Shown: one piece after another, positions 16,093-24,355 of the stretch
Position numbering within the stretch: position 1 is the stretch's first letter
Layout: each line of letters starts with the position of its first letter
DNA from: Pseudomonas sp. RC10
GTDB lineage: Bacteria; Pseudomonadota; Gammaproteobacteria; Pseudomonadales; Pseudomonadaceae
Length of the DNA stretch: 64,000 nucleotides
Reading direction: 5' to 3'
Assembly: GCF_038397775.1 (NCBI RefSeq)
Contig: NZ_CP151650.1
Coordinates: 5,642,001 to 5,706,000 of the forward strand
The notes under the pieces: model-generated
Database searches by the model: none
What the model was told of the DNA's origin: nothing
What the model saw: only the letters and a program-made list of their open reading frames with translations
Position numbers and translations under genes: made by a program

Positions 16093-16770
16093 ATGCGTGT
16101 CCTGATTATCGAAGACGAAGAAAAAACCGCCGACTACCTGCATCGGGGCCTGACCGAACAGGGCTACACCACCGACGTTGCCCGGGAGGGCATCGAGGGT
16201 CTGCATCTGGCGCTGGAGAGCGATTACGCGGTCATCATTCTCGACGTCATGTTGCCGGGGCTGGACGGCTATGGCGTGCTGCGGGCGTTGCGGGCGCGCA
16301 AGCAGACGCCGGTGATCATGCTCACGGCCCGGGAAAACGTCGACGACCGTATTCGTGGCCTGCGCGAAGGGGCTGATGACTATCTGGGCAAACCCTTTTC
16401 CTTTCTGGAACTGGTAGCGCGCCTGCAGGCCCTGACCCGTCGCAGTGGCGGCCATGAGCCGGTGCAGATCAGCATCGCCGACCTGTGGATCGACTTGATC
16501 AGCCGCAAGGCCACACGTTCCGGCTCACGGCTGGACCTGACCGCCAAGGAATTCTCGCTGCTGAGCGTGCTGGCTCGCCGCCAGGGGCAAATCCTCTCCA
16601 AGACCTCAATTGCGGAGATGGTCTGGGACATCAATTTCGACAGCGACGCCAACGTTGTCGAAGTCGCGATCAAACGCCTGCGTGCCAAGCTCGACGGGTC
16701 GTTCGAACAGAAACTGCTGCACACCATTCGTGGCATGGGTTATGTCTTGGAGAGCCGTCGTGGCGAGTAA
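16093..16770 (+). CDS. OmpR-type response regulator (CopR/CusR group)
   Basis: A 225-aa response regulator. The receiver domain 1-115 has an acidic pocket (Glu7/Asp8/Glu9), phosphoacceptor Asp51 and Lys100. The C-terminal winged helix (about 130-222) includes the heavy-metal-regulator-type segment DFDSDANVVEVAIKRLR and ends in the LHTIRGMGYVLE signature. It starts 24 bp after the pump gene with a good ribosome-binding site (AAGTGAGAG). It probably regulates the upstream RND genes; metal specificity cannot be read from the sequence. Confidence 0.92.
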   Translation: MRVLIIEDEEKTADYLHRGLTEQGYTTDVAREGIEGLHLALESDYAVIILDVMLPGLDGYGVLRALRARKQTPVIMLTARENVDDRIRGLREGADDYLGKPFSFLELVARLQALTRRSGGHEPVQISIADLWIDLISRKATRSGSRLDLTAKEFSLLSVLARRQGQILSKTSIAEMVWDINFDSDANVVEVAIKRLRAKLDGSFEQKLLHTIRGMGYVLESRRGE

Positions 16771-18124
16771 CTCCATCGCCCTGCGCCTGAGCGGCATGTT
16801 CGCGCTAGTGGCGCTATTGGTGTTTCTACTCATCGGCTGGGCGTTGTACCTGCAAGTGGACAAGGGCCTGGGCCTGTTGCCCGAAGCCGAGGTGGATGCG
16901 CGCTACAGCGTTCTGGAATCGGCGGTTCAGCGCTACGGCACGCCTGAGCACTGGGTGAAGATCAACGCCAAACTCAAACTGCTCAGTGAAGAAGACAAAC
17001 GCCTGCGTTTCTGGGTCGTCAGCGACAACCCCACCTACGAATTCGGCAACCCCGACGCCGAGATTCGCGCCTTCGCCAAAGGGCCGTTGGGCATGCGCGA
17101 CCTGAACCTGGGCGGCCACGACTACCCGTTCAAAGTCCTCGTCAGCGAATTTCCCGCCAAGGACCAACGCCCTCCCCTGCGCTTTTTGACCGCCATCGAC
17201 ACCGAGACGTTTTGGCAGACTCAGCATTCGCTGCTGATCGCCTTGATCAGCCTTGCCGCCATCGGCATTGTCCTGGCTTCGGCGCTGGGTTATTGGGTGG
17301 CGCGCATTGGCCTGAAACCTTTGCTCAATCTGTCGCTGGAAGCCCGAAAACTCGCGCCGCCCCGGCTGTCTGGTCGTCTGCAACTCTCATCACTTCCCCC
17401 AGAGTTGGACCAATTCGTGGCCTCGTTCAACTCGACGCTGGAACGGGTCGAGCAGGCGTATTCGCGACTGGAATCCTTCAACGCTGACGTGGCCCATGAA
17501 CTGCGTTCACCGCTGACCAACCTGATTGGCCAGACCCAAGTGGCGCTGACCCGTGGGCGATCCGCCGAGCATTACTTCGAAGTGCTGCAATCCAACCTCG
17601 AAGAACTGGAGCGGCTGCGTTCGATCATCAACGACATGCTGTTCCTCGCCAGTGCCGATCAGGGCAGCAGGGCCACCGAACTGACCGAAGCGTCGCTGGC
17701 GGAAGAAGTGGCGACGACGCTGGATTATCTGGACTTCATCCTCGAAGACGCCCAGGTGCAGGTTCAGGTCCGTGGTGACGCCAGCGCCCCCATCGAAAAA
17801 GCCCATCTGCGCCGCGCGATGATCAACCTGCTGCACAACGCCGTGCAACACACCTCACCGGGGCACGTCATTCACGTGGACATTCTGGATGAGGGCGATC
17901 ACGTCAGCATCGGCGTGACCAACCCTGGCGCGCAGATTTCAGGGGAGCATTTGCCGAAACTGTTCGAGCGTTTTTACCGGGTCGATGCGTCACGCAGCAA
18001 CAGCGGCGCGAATCATGGATTGGGGCTGGCCATCGTCAAAGCCATTGCGTTGATGCATGGCGGCACCGTGTTCGCACGCAGTGAGCGAGGCGAGAATACG
18101 TTCGGGATAAATTTGCCGTGCTGA
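16760..18124 (+). CDS. heavy-metal-type sensor histidine kinase (CusS/CopS group)
   Basis: A 454-aa sensor kinase from a GTG start at 16760, preceded by GGAGA and overlapping the regulator stop by 11 bp. TM1 is about 12-32, a periplasmic loop runs 33-155, and TM2 is about 157-180. A HAMP region follows, then HisKA with His246 in DVAHELRSPLTN, then the N-box (NLLHNAVQHTSPG) and the G-box GLGLAIVKAIALMHGG. The last 26 codons lie inside a direct repeat whose second copy is 957 bp downstream. Confidence 0.92.
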   Translation: MASNSIALRLSGMFALVALLVFLLIGWALYLQVDKGLGLLPEAEVDARYSVLESAVQRYGTPEHWVKINAKLKLLSEEDKRLRFWVVSDNPTYEFGNPDAEIRAFAKGPLGMRDLNLGGHDYPFKVLVSEFPAKDQRPPLRFLTAIDTETFWQTQHSLLIALISLAAIGIVLASALGYWVARIGLKPLLNLSLEARKLAPPRLSGRLQLSSLPPELDQFVASFNSTLERVEQAYSRLESFNADVAHELRSPLTNLIGQTQVALTRGRSAEHYFEVLQSNLEELERLRSIINDMLFLASADQGSRATELTEASLAEEVATTLDYLDFILEDAQVQVQVRGDASAPIEKAHLRRAMINLLHNAVQHTSPGHVIHVDILDEGDHVSIGVTNPGAQISGEHLPKLFERFYRVDASRSNSGANHGLGLAIVKAIALMHGGTVFARSERGENTFGINLPC

Positions 18125-18275
18125 GGACCGGGCGCGTCACGGCCTGAAGTGCATCTCTGTGGGAGCGAATTCATTGGATACGGTGGAGCAATGGACACAT
18201 CTCCATCGCCAGAACCCTTCTTCGCGAATGAATTAGCTCCCACAGAGTTAAACGTCGGCCGAGAGGTCAGCCTTT
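18044..18275. repeat. direct repeat copy A (sensor-kinase 3' end plus REP)
   Basis: This 232-bp segment contains the last codons of the sensor kinase (from IALMHGG), the intergenic REP pair and the sequence up to GGTCAGCCTTT. It matches 19001-19234 at roughly 92% by eye, with a 2-bp length difference. The repeats bracket about 725 bp of unique sequence holding two small genes. No integrase, transposase or terminal inverted repeat is visible. Confidence 0.9.
18155..18247. repeat. REP inverted pair (GGGAGCGAATTCATTCGCG family)
   Basis: CTCTGTGGGAGCGAATTCAT and its inverted partner ending GCTCCCACAGAG form a long imperfect stem. This copy is degraded (ATTGGATA replaces ATTCGCGGTA) relative to the copy at 19111-19206. 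Confidence 0.75.
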
Positions 18276-18460
18276 TTGCCGCACCTGGATTGTTTGCATC
18301 GGCTCAACTCACGCTTGATACGGAAATTATCTCGTGCCAACAACACGATCATGACCGCGCTTAGCACGTGAATAGCCTCCTGTCCCAGGTAATGCCAGAA
18401 CCCCCACGCAGCCAATGCGATGACAGCTGCAGCGATCGGCAGCGCGAATGACCGGATCAC
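18248..18460 (-). CDS. small membrane protein, candidate immunity protein
   Basis: A 70-aa protein with two predicted membrane helices (about 4-23 and 28-43) and a basic cytoplasmic-type tail. Its GTG start overlaps the stop of the upstream gene (GTGA), so the two are translationally coupled. That is normal for toxin-immunity pairs. Residues 63-70 (KADLSADV) and the stop are encoded by direct repeat A, so the original C-terminus was replaced when the module was joined here. Given its neighbour, I infer an immunity protein, possibly Tsi4-like; the name is from general resemblance only. Confidence 0.45.
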   Translation of the reverse strand: MIRSFALPIAAAVIALAAWGFWHYLGQEAIHVLSAVMIVLLARDNFRIKRELSRCKQSRCGKKADLSADV

Positions 18461-18882
18461 GCCACACGCCCGCGAAACCGGTACTGATTCCTTTCAGGAA
18501 CATCGGATCGGTAGATGCCTGGATAGGTATATAGGCACTGTCTCAACCAGTCGACTTGGAGGTTGTGGCGTTGGGCAGTGAAAAGCACATCCGTCATTGT
18601 CGCACCGTTGCCAAGTACTCTGCCGGTGGCAACGGCAATGCTGCCAATGACCGTTCCCACGTAAAAGGCAGCTGAACATGCACCTACGATCGCAAGTTGC
18701 TCCAGCTTGGTTCCCGCTCGCAGTAGTTCTCCAATCGTCACGTGTTTCCCAAATTTGTCTATCTGGCTGAGAAGCGTAGTGGCCGTTGCGACCGCGCTTG
18801 TGACCGAACTGAAAAGGGTCTGAGGTGCAGGCAGCCCCATGCTCTCCATGTTCTCCTTGAAGTACTGATAAAAACTCGACAT
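18457..18882 (-). CDS. glycine-zipper membrane protein, candidate T6SS effector (Tse4-like)
   Basis: A 141-aa protein without a signal peptide. A long apolar segment at about 62-91 is rich in spaced small residues (Gly67, Gly76, Gly80, Gly87, Gly91; two GxxxG steps), a glycine-zipper pattern. The flanks are polar and amphipathic, and the C-terminus is basic/aromatic (RNQYRFRGR). Small, signal-less, membrane-active proteins of this build with a coupled membrane partner recall the pore-forming T6SS effector Tse4. The start at 18882 has a poor ribosome-binding site; ATGs at 18849 or 18840, preceded by AAGGAGA/GGAG, are alternatives. Function is inferred; no T6SS gene lies nearby. Confidence 0.5.
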   Translation of the reverse strand: MSSFYQYFKENMESMGLPAPQTLFSSVTSAVATATTLLSQIDKFGKHVTIGELLRAGTKLEQLAIVGACSAAFYVGTVIGSIAVATGRVLGNGATMTDVLFTAQRHNLQVDWLRQCLYTYPGIYRSDVPERNQYRFRGRVA

Positions 18883-19000
18883 GAAAAAAAACCATCACCA
18901 TAAACGCCAATCCAGTGCTAAAGACTGCACTCGTTTTTTGGGCACTTGTCTGGGAACGGTCTGTTGGATCTGTGGGAAATATCTGAAAAGAAGAGAGGTT
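18883..19000. other. unique spacer upstream of the candidate effector
   Basis: This 118-bp stretch lies between the candidate effector start and direct repeat B and presumably carries its minus-strand promoter. With repeat B it makes up the gene-free stretch 18883-19225. It is visibly less GC-rich than the flanks. A plus-strand frame crosses it into the kinase remnant but has no coding character. Confidence 0.35.
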
Positions 19001-19081
19001 ATTGCGCTCATGCATGGCGGCACGGTGTTCGCACGCAGTGAGCGGGGAGAGAATACGTTCGGGATGAATTTGCCGTGCTGA
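19001..19081 (+). pseudogene. 3' remnant of sensor histidine kinase
   Basis: This encodes the last 26 residues of the kinase G-box tail (IALMHGGTVFARSERG...MNLPC, stop). It differs from the intact gene by several mostly silent changes and one Ile/Met replacement. No start codon or catalytic core is attached; the upstream frame is unrelated sequence. Confidence 0.85.
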
Positions 19082-19110
19082 GGACCGGGTGCATCACGGC
19101 CTGAGGTGCA

Positions 19111-19206
19111 TCTCTGTGGGAGCGAATTCATTCGCGGTACGGTGGAACAACCGACACATCTGTATCGCCTGAACCCTTCTTCGCGAATGAATTCGCTCCC
19201 ACAGAG
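19111..19206. repeat. REP inverted pair (GGGAGCGAATTCATTCGCG family)
   Basis: Well-preserved inverted pair, TCTGTGGGAGCGAATTCATT and its complement ending in CCACAGA, separated by a spacer of about 40 nt. It is part of direct repeat B. Confidence 0.8.
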
Positions 19207-19225
19207 TTAAACGTCGGCCGAGAGG

Positions 19226-19564
19226 TCAGCCTTTCTTGACGAACTCCGACTTCAGCTTCATCGCGCCGATGCCGTCGATCTTGCAATCGATGTCGTGGTC
19301 GCCGTCCACGAGGCGGATGTTCTTGACCTTGGTGCCGACCTTGACCACCAGCGACGAGCCTTTGACTTTCAGGTCCTTGATCACCGTGACGGTGTCGCCG
19401 TCCTGCAGCGTGTTGCCGACCGCATCCTTGATGATCTTCACGTCATCGCTCGCCTCAGCCGCGCCATCGGCGGACCACTCGTGAGCGCATTCCGGGCAGA
19501 CGAGCTGGGTGCCGTCTTCGTAGGTGTATTCGGAATTGCATTTGGGGCACGGCGGTAAGCTCAC
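19226..19564 (-). CDS. PhnA/YjdM-type zinc-ribbon protein
   Basis: A 112-aa protein from a GTG start at 19564, preceded by GCGAGA. The N-terminal zinc ribbon has Cys6, Cys9, Cys23 and Cys26 (PCPKC and VCPEC). The C-terminal PhnA beta-barrel domain includes [14 protein letters not shown] and ends KSEFVKKG. The length matches the family exactly. Despite the historical PhnA name, a phosphonoacetate hydrolase role is not supported for this family. Its last codons adjoin direct repeat B. Confidence 0.9.
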   Translation of the reverse strand: MSLPPCPKCNSEYTYEDGTQLVCPECAHEWSADGAAEASDDVKIIKDAVGNTLQDGDTVTVIKDLKVKGSSLVVKVGTKVKNIRLVDGDHDIDCKIDGIGAMKLKSEFVKKG

Positions 19565-19721
19565 GACGGTTCTCGCATCAGGAAAAATAGGCGCAGGATT
19601 ATAAGGGTTTTTATTCACCTGCGGACAGTGGGGTTTTAATCGCCCGGAACCTTGCGCCTCACCGCAGTCATAAAGGTTATGCGCTGCCACCGGCGGCGCA
19701 TCTGTTGCAGGAGGCTTCAAC

Positions 19722-20150
19722 ATGAACGACGAATACGATCTGCAGCGTTTTCTCGACGCACAGGAACCCCTTTTCGAGCGCGCTCTGTCGGAGCTGCGCA
19801 ACGGGCGCAAGCGCAGTCACTGGATGTGGTTCATCTTTCCCCAATTGAAAGGGCTGGGTCACAGCGAGATGGCCCAGCGCTACGGCATTTCAGGGCGCGA
19901 AGAGGCGCTGGCGTATCTGCATCACCCTTGCCTGGGGGCACGTCTGGAAAGCTGCAGCCGCGCGGTGTTGCAGTGGAAGCACCGCAGTGCCACGGAGATC
20001 ATGGGATCGCCGGATGACCTGAAACTGCGTTCGAGCATGTCGCTGTTTGCCAGCGTGGCGCCTGAGTACGGGGTGTTTCAGGAGGTGATCGAGGCGTTTT
20101 TTGGGGGTAAAGCGGATACAGCGACGGTGTCGCGACTTAACCCAGATTGA
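19722..20150 (+). CDS. DUF1810 family protein
   Basis: A 142-aa protein with the DUF1810 signatures: [10 protein letters not shown] at the N-terminus, [10 protein letters not shown] in the centre, and [12 protein letters not shown] near the C-terminus. The structure is all-alpha and cytoplasmic. The biochemical function is not established. It is transcribed away from the zinc-ribbon gene and ends just before a REP pair. Confidence 0.88.
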   Translation: MNDEYDLQRFLDAQEPLFERALSELRNGRKRSHWMWFIFPQLKGLGHSEMAQRYGISGREEALAYLHHPCLGARLESCSRAVLQWKHRSATEIMGSPDDLKLRSSMSLFASVAPEYGVFQEVIEAFFGGKADTATVSRLNPD

Positions 20151-20169
20151 CGCATGGCAATCACATTCC

Positions 20170-20262
20170 CCTGTGGGAGCGAATTCATTCGCGATACGTT
20201 GTTTCAGGCCCAACATTTCCATCGCCTCACAGATCATTCGCGAATGAGTTCGCCCCTACAGG
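20170..20262. repeat. REP inverted pair overlapping the zip 3' end
   Basis: CCTGTGGGAGCGAATTCATT with its inverted partner GCGAATGAGTTCGCCCCTAC. The right half is translated as the tail of the ZIP transporter because of an upstream frameshift. Confidence 0.8.
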
Positions 20263-21174
20263 AAGGCCGCGCGATGTTGACTCGTCGCTACGCCAACGCG
20301 TGTCCATCACCATCATCAGACAAAACCCGACCAGCAGCCCGAGGCTGGCGATTTTATCGTGTCCGTTGCGACGGGACTCGGGGATGATTTCGTGGGTCAC
20401 CACCAGCAGCATCGCCCCGGCTGCCAAGGCCAGACCGATGGGCAGGAGCAACGCGGCGATTTCTACCAGCCACGCGCAGAGCACGGCGAACACCGGTTCG
20501 ACCAGCCCCGACGCAGCGCCGATCAGAAAGGCATTCAAACGGGACATGCCCGCTGCTGCCAGAACCAGTGCGATGACCAGCCCTTCCGGGACGTCCTGCA
20601 AGGCGATGCCCATTGCCAGGCTGTCCGCGTGCGCCAGTCCGCCGCCCGCCGACACGCCCACCGCCATGCCTTCCGGGATGTTGTGGGCGATGATCGCAAT
20701 GACGAACAGCCAGATGTTTGACGGGATGGCCGGTTTGTCCGCGACCTCCGACAGCTGCGGGCCGCGCGAGACCAGCGTGTCGACGATGAAAAGCCCGACC
20801 GCTCCGGCCAGAATCCCGCCGCTGACCAAAGCGCCCGCGCCCCACTGCGAAAACCCGAGACCTTGCGCCGCGCTCAAGCCCGGCACAATCAACGAAAAAG
20901 CGGTCGCCGCGAGCATGATGCCCGCGCCGAAACCGAGCAATCCGTCGGACACCGCCACCGGCATTCCACGAATCACCAACACTGGTACCGCACCGAGGGC
21001 GGTGCCCAGTGCGCACAGCGCCCCACCTTCCAGCGCCCTCAGCATGCGTGGTTCAAGGCTCAACCAGCTCAGTCCCTGGGCGATGAGCAGCCCTGTGCCG
21101 ACCAGCAGCAACACCGAACCGATGGCCAGACGAAACAACCGTCCGCTGCTGAGGGTGAGTAAATCAGAAGGCAT
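20227..21174 (-). CDS. ZIP-family metal transporter
   Basis: A 315-aa membrane protein of the ZIP family with about eight TM helices. Binding-site motifs are AHNIPEGMAVG in TM4 and LQDVPEGLVIAL in TM5, the usual HNxPEG and PEG metal ligands. It begins 26 bp after sodA and is probably the last gene of the Fur-controlled operon, importing Mn2+ or Zn2+ (inferred). The C-terminus after MVMDT is abnormal. Adding one base near 20300 would give MDTALA followed by TAG. The present frame instead runs on for about 20 residues, the last 12 or so from a REP element. Confidence 0.88.
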   Translation of the reverse strand: MPSDLLTLSSGRLFRLAIGSVLLLVGTGLLIAQGLSWLSLEPRMLRALEGGALCALGTALGAVPVLVIRGMPVAVSDGLLGFGAGIMLAATAFSLIVPGLSAAQGLGFSQWGAGALVSGGILAGAVGLFIVDTLVSRGPQLSEVADKPAIPSNIWLFVIAIIAHNIPEGMAVGVSAGGGLAHADSLAMGIALQDVPEGLVIALVLAAAGMSRLNAFLIGAASGLVEPVFAVLCAWLVEIAALLLPIGLALAAGAMLLVVTHEIIPESRRNGHDKIASLGLLVGFCLMMVMDTRWRSDESTSRGLPVGANSFANDL

Positions 21175-21200
21175 AGATCGTCTACTTCTCGTTATGGGAG

Positions 21201-21812
21201 TCAGGCCAAAGCCTGGGCGTAACGCTTGGCGACTTCGTCCCAATTCACGACGTTGTAAAACGCTGCGATGTATTCCGGGCGACGGTTCTGGTAACGCAGG
21301 TAGTAGGCGTGTTCCCAGACGTCCAGACCGAGGATCGGCGTGTTGCCGTTCATCAGTGGGCTGTCCTGGTTGCCACTGCTCTCAACGATCAGCTTCTTCT
21401 CCGGCGTGACGCTCAGCCAGGCCCAGCCGCTGCCGAAGCGGGTCAGTGCGGCTTTGGTGAAGGCTTCCTTGAAGGCGTCGATGCCGCCCAGTTGCTCATC
21501 GATGGCTTTGGCCAGCGCGCCACTTGGCAGACCGCCGCCTTTGGGGCTCATGACCTCCCAGAACAGCGAATGGTTCGCGTGACCGCCGCCCTGATTGATC
21601 ACCGCCGGACGCAGTTTTTCCGGCAGTTGGCCGACGCTGGCGACCAGTTTCTCAATCGGCCATTCAGCGTATTCGGTGCCTTCGACGGCGGCGTTGAGGT
21701 TGTTGATGTAGGTCTGATGGTGCTTGGTGTAGTGGATTTCCATGGTTTGCGCATCGATGTGCGGCTCAAGGGCATCGTAGGCGTATGGCAAGGCAGGCAA
21801 GGTATACGGCAT
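21201..21812 (-). CDS. sodA: superoxide dismutase, Mn type
   Basis: A 203-aa Fe/Mn superoxide dismutase. Metal ligands are His27 (EIHYTKHH), His81 ([10 protein letters not shown]), Asp164 and His168 ([10 protein letters not shown]). The [11 protein letters not shown] segment favours the manganese form. The ATG at 21812 has TTGGAG upstream. It is preceded by orfX with only one base between, and followed by the ZIP gene. In P. aeruginosa the same gene is Fur-regulated within fagA-fumC-orfX-sodA and made under iron limitation. Confidence 0.96.
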   Translation of the reverse strand: MPYTLPALPYAYDALEPHIDAQTMEIHYTKHHQTYINNLNAAVEGTEYAEWPIEKLVASVGQLPEKLRPAVINQGGGHANHSLFWEVMSPKGGGLPSGALAKAIDEQLGGIDAFKEAFTKAALTRFGSGWAWLSVTPEKKLIVESSGNQDSPLMNGNTPILGLDVWEHAYYLRYQNRRPEYIAAFYNVVNWDEVAKRYAQALA

Positions 21813-21813
21813 A

Positions 21814-22275
21814 TCAATGGACTCCAAAAGACAAAGTGCCGGCGGCAGCGGCGTTGCGCTGTAGCGCCGAGCGTGAGTGTTCGCCGCTGCTGTTGAGCAG
21901 TCGGTGGGTGCGTGGGTATTCACCGTGTTCGCTGATGAAGCCCAACAGTTCGCTGTAGGTCTTGTTGCTGTGTCGGAACGCGGCCTGGCGCAATGCAGGC
22001 GTCAGGCGCGGGTTCTGGATTACGTGCAGCAAGCGTTGATGGGCCGAGCACAGGTATTCGGCGCTTTCTTCCGGCTGATTCAGGCTCAGGTGCAGATCGG
22101 CCAGGTTGTGATGGGAAATCACGAACGCGGCAACCGCCTCGTCAGGGTCTTTCCAGCGCTCCAGCAGCACTTGCGCCAGGGCCAGGGCTTGCAGATAGAG
22201 TTCGCGGGCGTCGACCAGATCGCCACGGTTGAAGCAGCTATTGCCTTTCAGAATGGTGCTTTTCCAATGCTCCAT
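21814..22275 (-). CDS. OrfX of the fagA-fumC-orfX-sodA operon
   Basis: A 153-aa cytoplasmic helical protein. Two TPR-like repeats are visible ([17 protein letters not shown] and [22 protein letters not shown]). It lies between fumC and sodA as in P. aeruginosa. The molecular function is unknown; the conserved position suggests a role in the iron-limitation or oxidative response. Confidence 0.82.
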   Translation of the reverse strand: MEHWKSTILKGNSCFNRGDLVDARELYLQALALAQVLLERWKDPDEAVAAFVISHHNLADLHLSLNQPEESAEYLCSAHQRLLHVIQNPRLTPALRQAAFRHSNKTYSELLGFISEHGEYPRTHRLLNSSGEHSRSALQRNAAAAGTLSFGVH

Positions 22276-22313
22276 GGCGCGTCTCCTCGATCGCTGACGT
22301 GGGTGGTCGCAGG

Positions 22314-23670
<1,357 letters not shown>

Positions 23671-23690
<20 letters not shown>

Positions 23691-24078
23691 CGGTAGATCC
23701 TTGCATCAGTTCAGCGAGAGAAATCGAGGGCTGCAACACGCAGGTCGCCAGTTGATGGGCGAACGCCTGCCAGCGTTGGCGTTGCGAGGAGGAATGCGCG
23801 AGGGCCTGCAAATCCCGCAACGGACGCCAAGCCTGATCCAGACACAGGCAGCGCCAGTGCCAAGGAAGAACCGTGTCGCGAGCAGTGTCGATCAGCAGTC
23901 GAAAGGCGCTTTCGGCGATCAGTACGCGTGGGGTGGCCGTGAAACGCGCGAGGTAGCGGCCTTCGGCGAGGTAATGCTCAATGGCCCGCGGCTCGTCGGG
24001 ATGCAAGGCACAGCGAATCCGCAGACTCAGCGCACGCCAGTTTTCCAGATAGGGGGACTCGTGCAGAACTGTCGCCAT
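23671..24078 (-). CDS. fagA: FagA, Fur-associated protein
   Basis: A 135-aa helical, Arg- and Trp-rich protein and first gene of the fagA-fumC-orfX-sodA operon. I recognise it by position and length. Apart from family conservation there are no catalytic motifs. It overlaps fumC by 20 bp, implying coupled translation. A Fur box lies about 20 bp upstream of the start. Confidence 0.75.
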
Positions 24079-24095
24079 GACCTCAGACCCGTTTA

Positions 24096-24116
24096 ACGAA
24101 TGAGATTCATTATTAA
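24096..24116 (-). promoter_or_regulatory. Fur box of the fagA operon
   Basis: The sequence AATGAGATTCATTATT matches 13 of 16 positions of AATGATAATCATTATC, the core of the Fur consensus. It sits just upstream of fagA, where the P. aeruginosa operon is also Fur-controlled. Confidence 0.65.
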
Positions 24117-24182
24117 ATGAGTTTAAGAATCAAAACAACCCCGACATTGGAGGGGGGTCCAGTCATGAAAGTCGAGTACGCG

Positions 24183-24276
24183 CCCTGTAGGAGTGAGCTT
24201 GCTCGCGATAGCGGCGTATCAGCCACGCATGCAGCGATTGGCACACCGAATCGCGAGCAAGCTCACTCCTACAGGG
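24183..24276. repeat. REP inverted pair (GTAGGAGTGAGCTTGCTCGCGA family)
   Basis: CTGTAGGAGTGAGCTTGCTC and its inverted partner ending CTCACTCCTACAGG flank a spacer of about 45 nt. It lies between the fagA promoter and the pmbA terminator. Confidence 0.85.
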
Positions 24277-24302
24277 ATGGAGGGATTTCAAAAATGCCGG
24301 GC

Positions 24303-24331
24303 CAAAAAAAGGCCTGCGCGTGGCAGGCCTT
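24303..24331 (-). terminator. Rho-independent terminator of pmbA
   Basis: On the minus strand AAGGCCTGCC-ACGC-GCAGGCCTT is followed by a run of T. It lies 25 bp after the pmbA stop codon. Confidence 0.85.
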
Positions 24332-24355
24332 GGTAATCGCTCAACGCTGGGGAAA

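Larger units (their letters stand above)
19001..19234. repeat. direct repeat copy B
   Basis: Second copy of the 18044-18275 segment. It leads directly into the end of the zinc-ribbon gene (phnA-type), which is the probable ancestral junction between kinase and zinc-ribbon genes. Differences from copy A are scattered substitutions rather than a block, so the copies are not a fresh tandem duplication. Confidence 0.9.

Noticed and set aside
18494..19015. Alternative minus-strand frame across the candidate effector
   Set aside because: Out of frame with the more protein-like 141-aa product and becomes Cys/His/Arg-rich; retained the 18457-18882 gene instead.
18881..19081. 66-codon plus-strand frame joining unique sequence to the kinase tail
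   Set aside because: Only its last 26 codons are real kinase sequence; the rest is a chance extension, so it is recorded as a remnant.
18044..19234. Integrative element with att sites
   Set aside because: The direct repeats are 232 bp and lie in a coding end plus REP. There is no integrase, tRNA target or short att core, so homologous or microhomology recombination explains it better.
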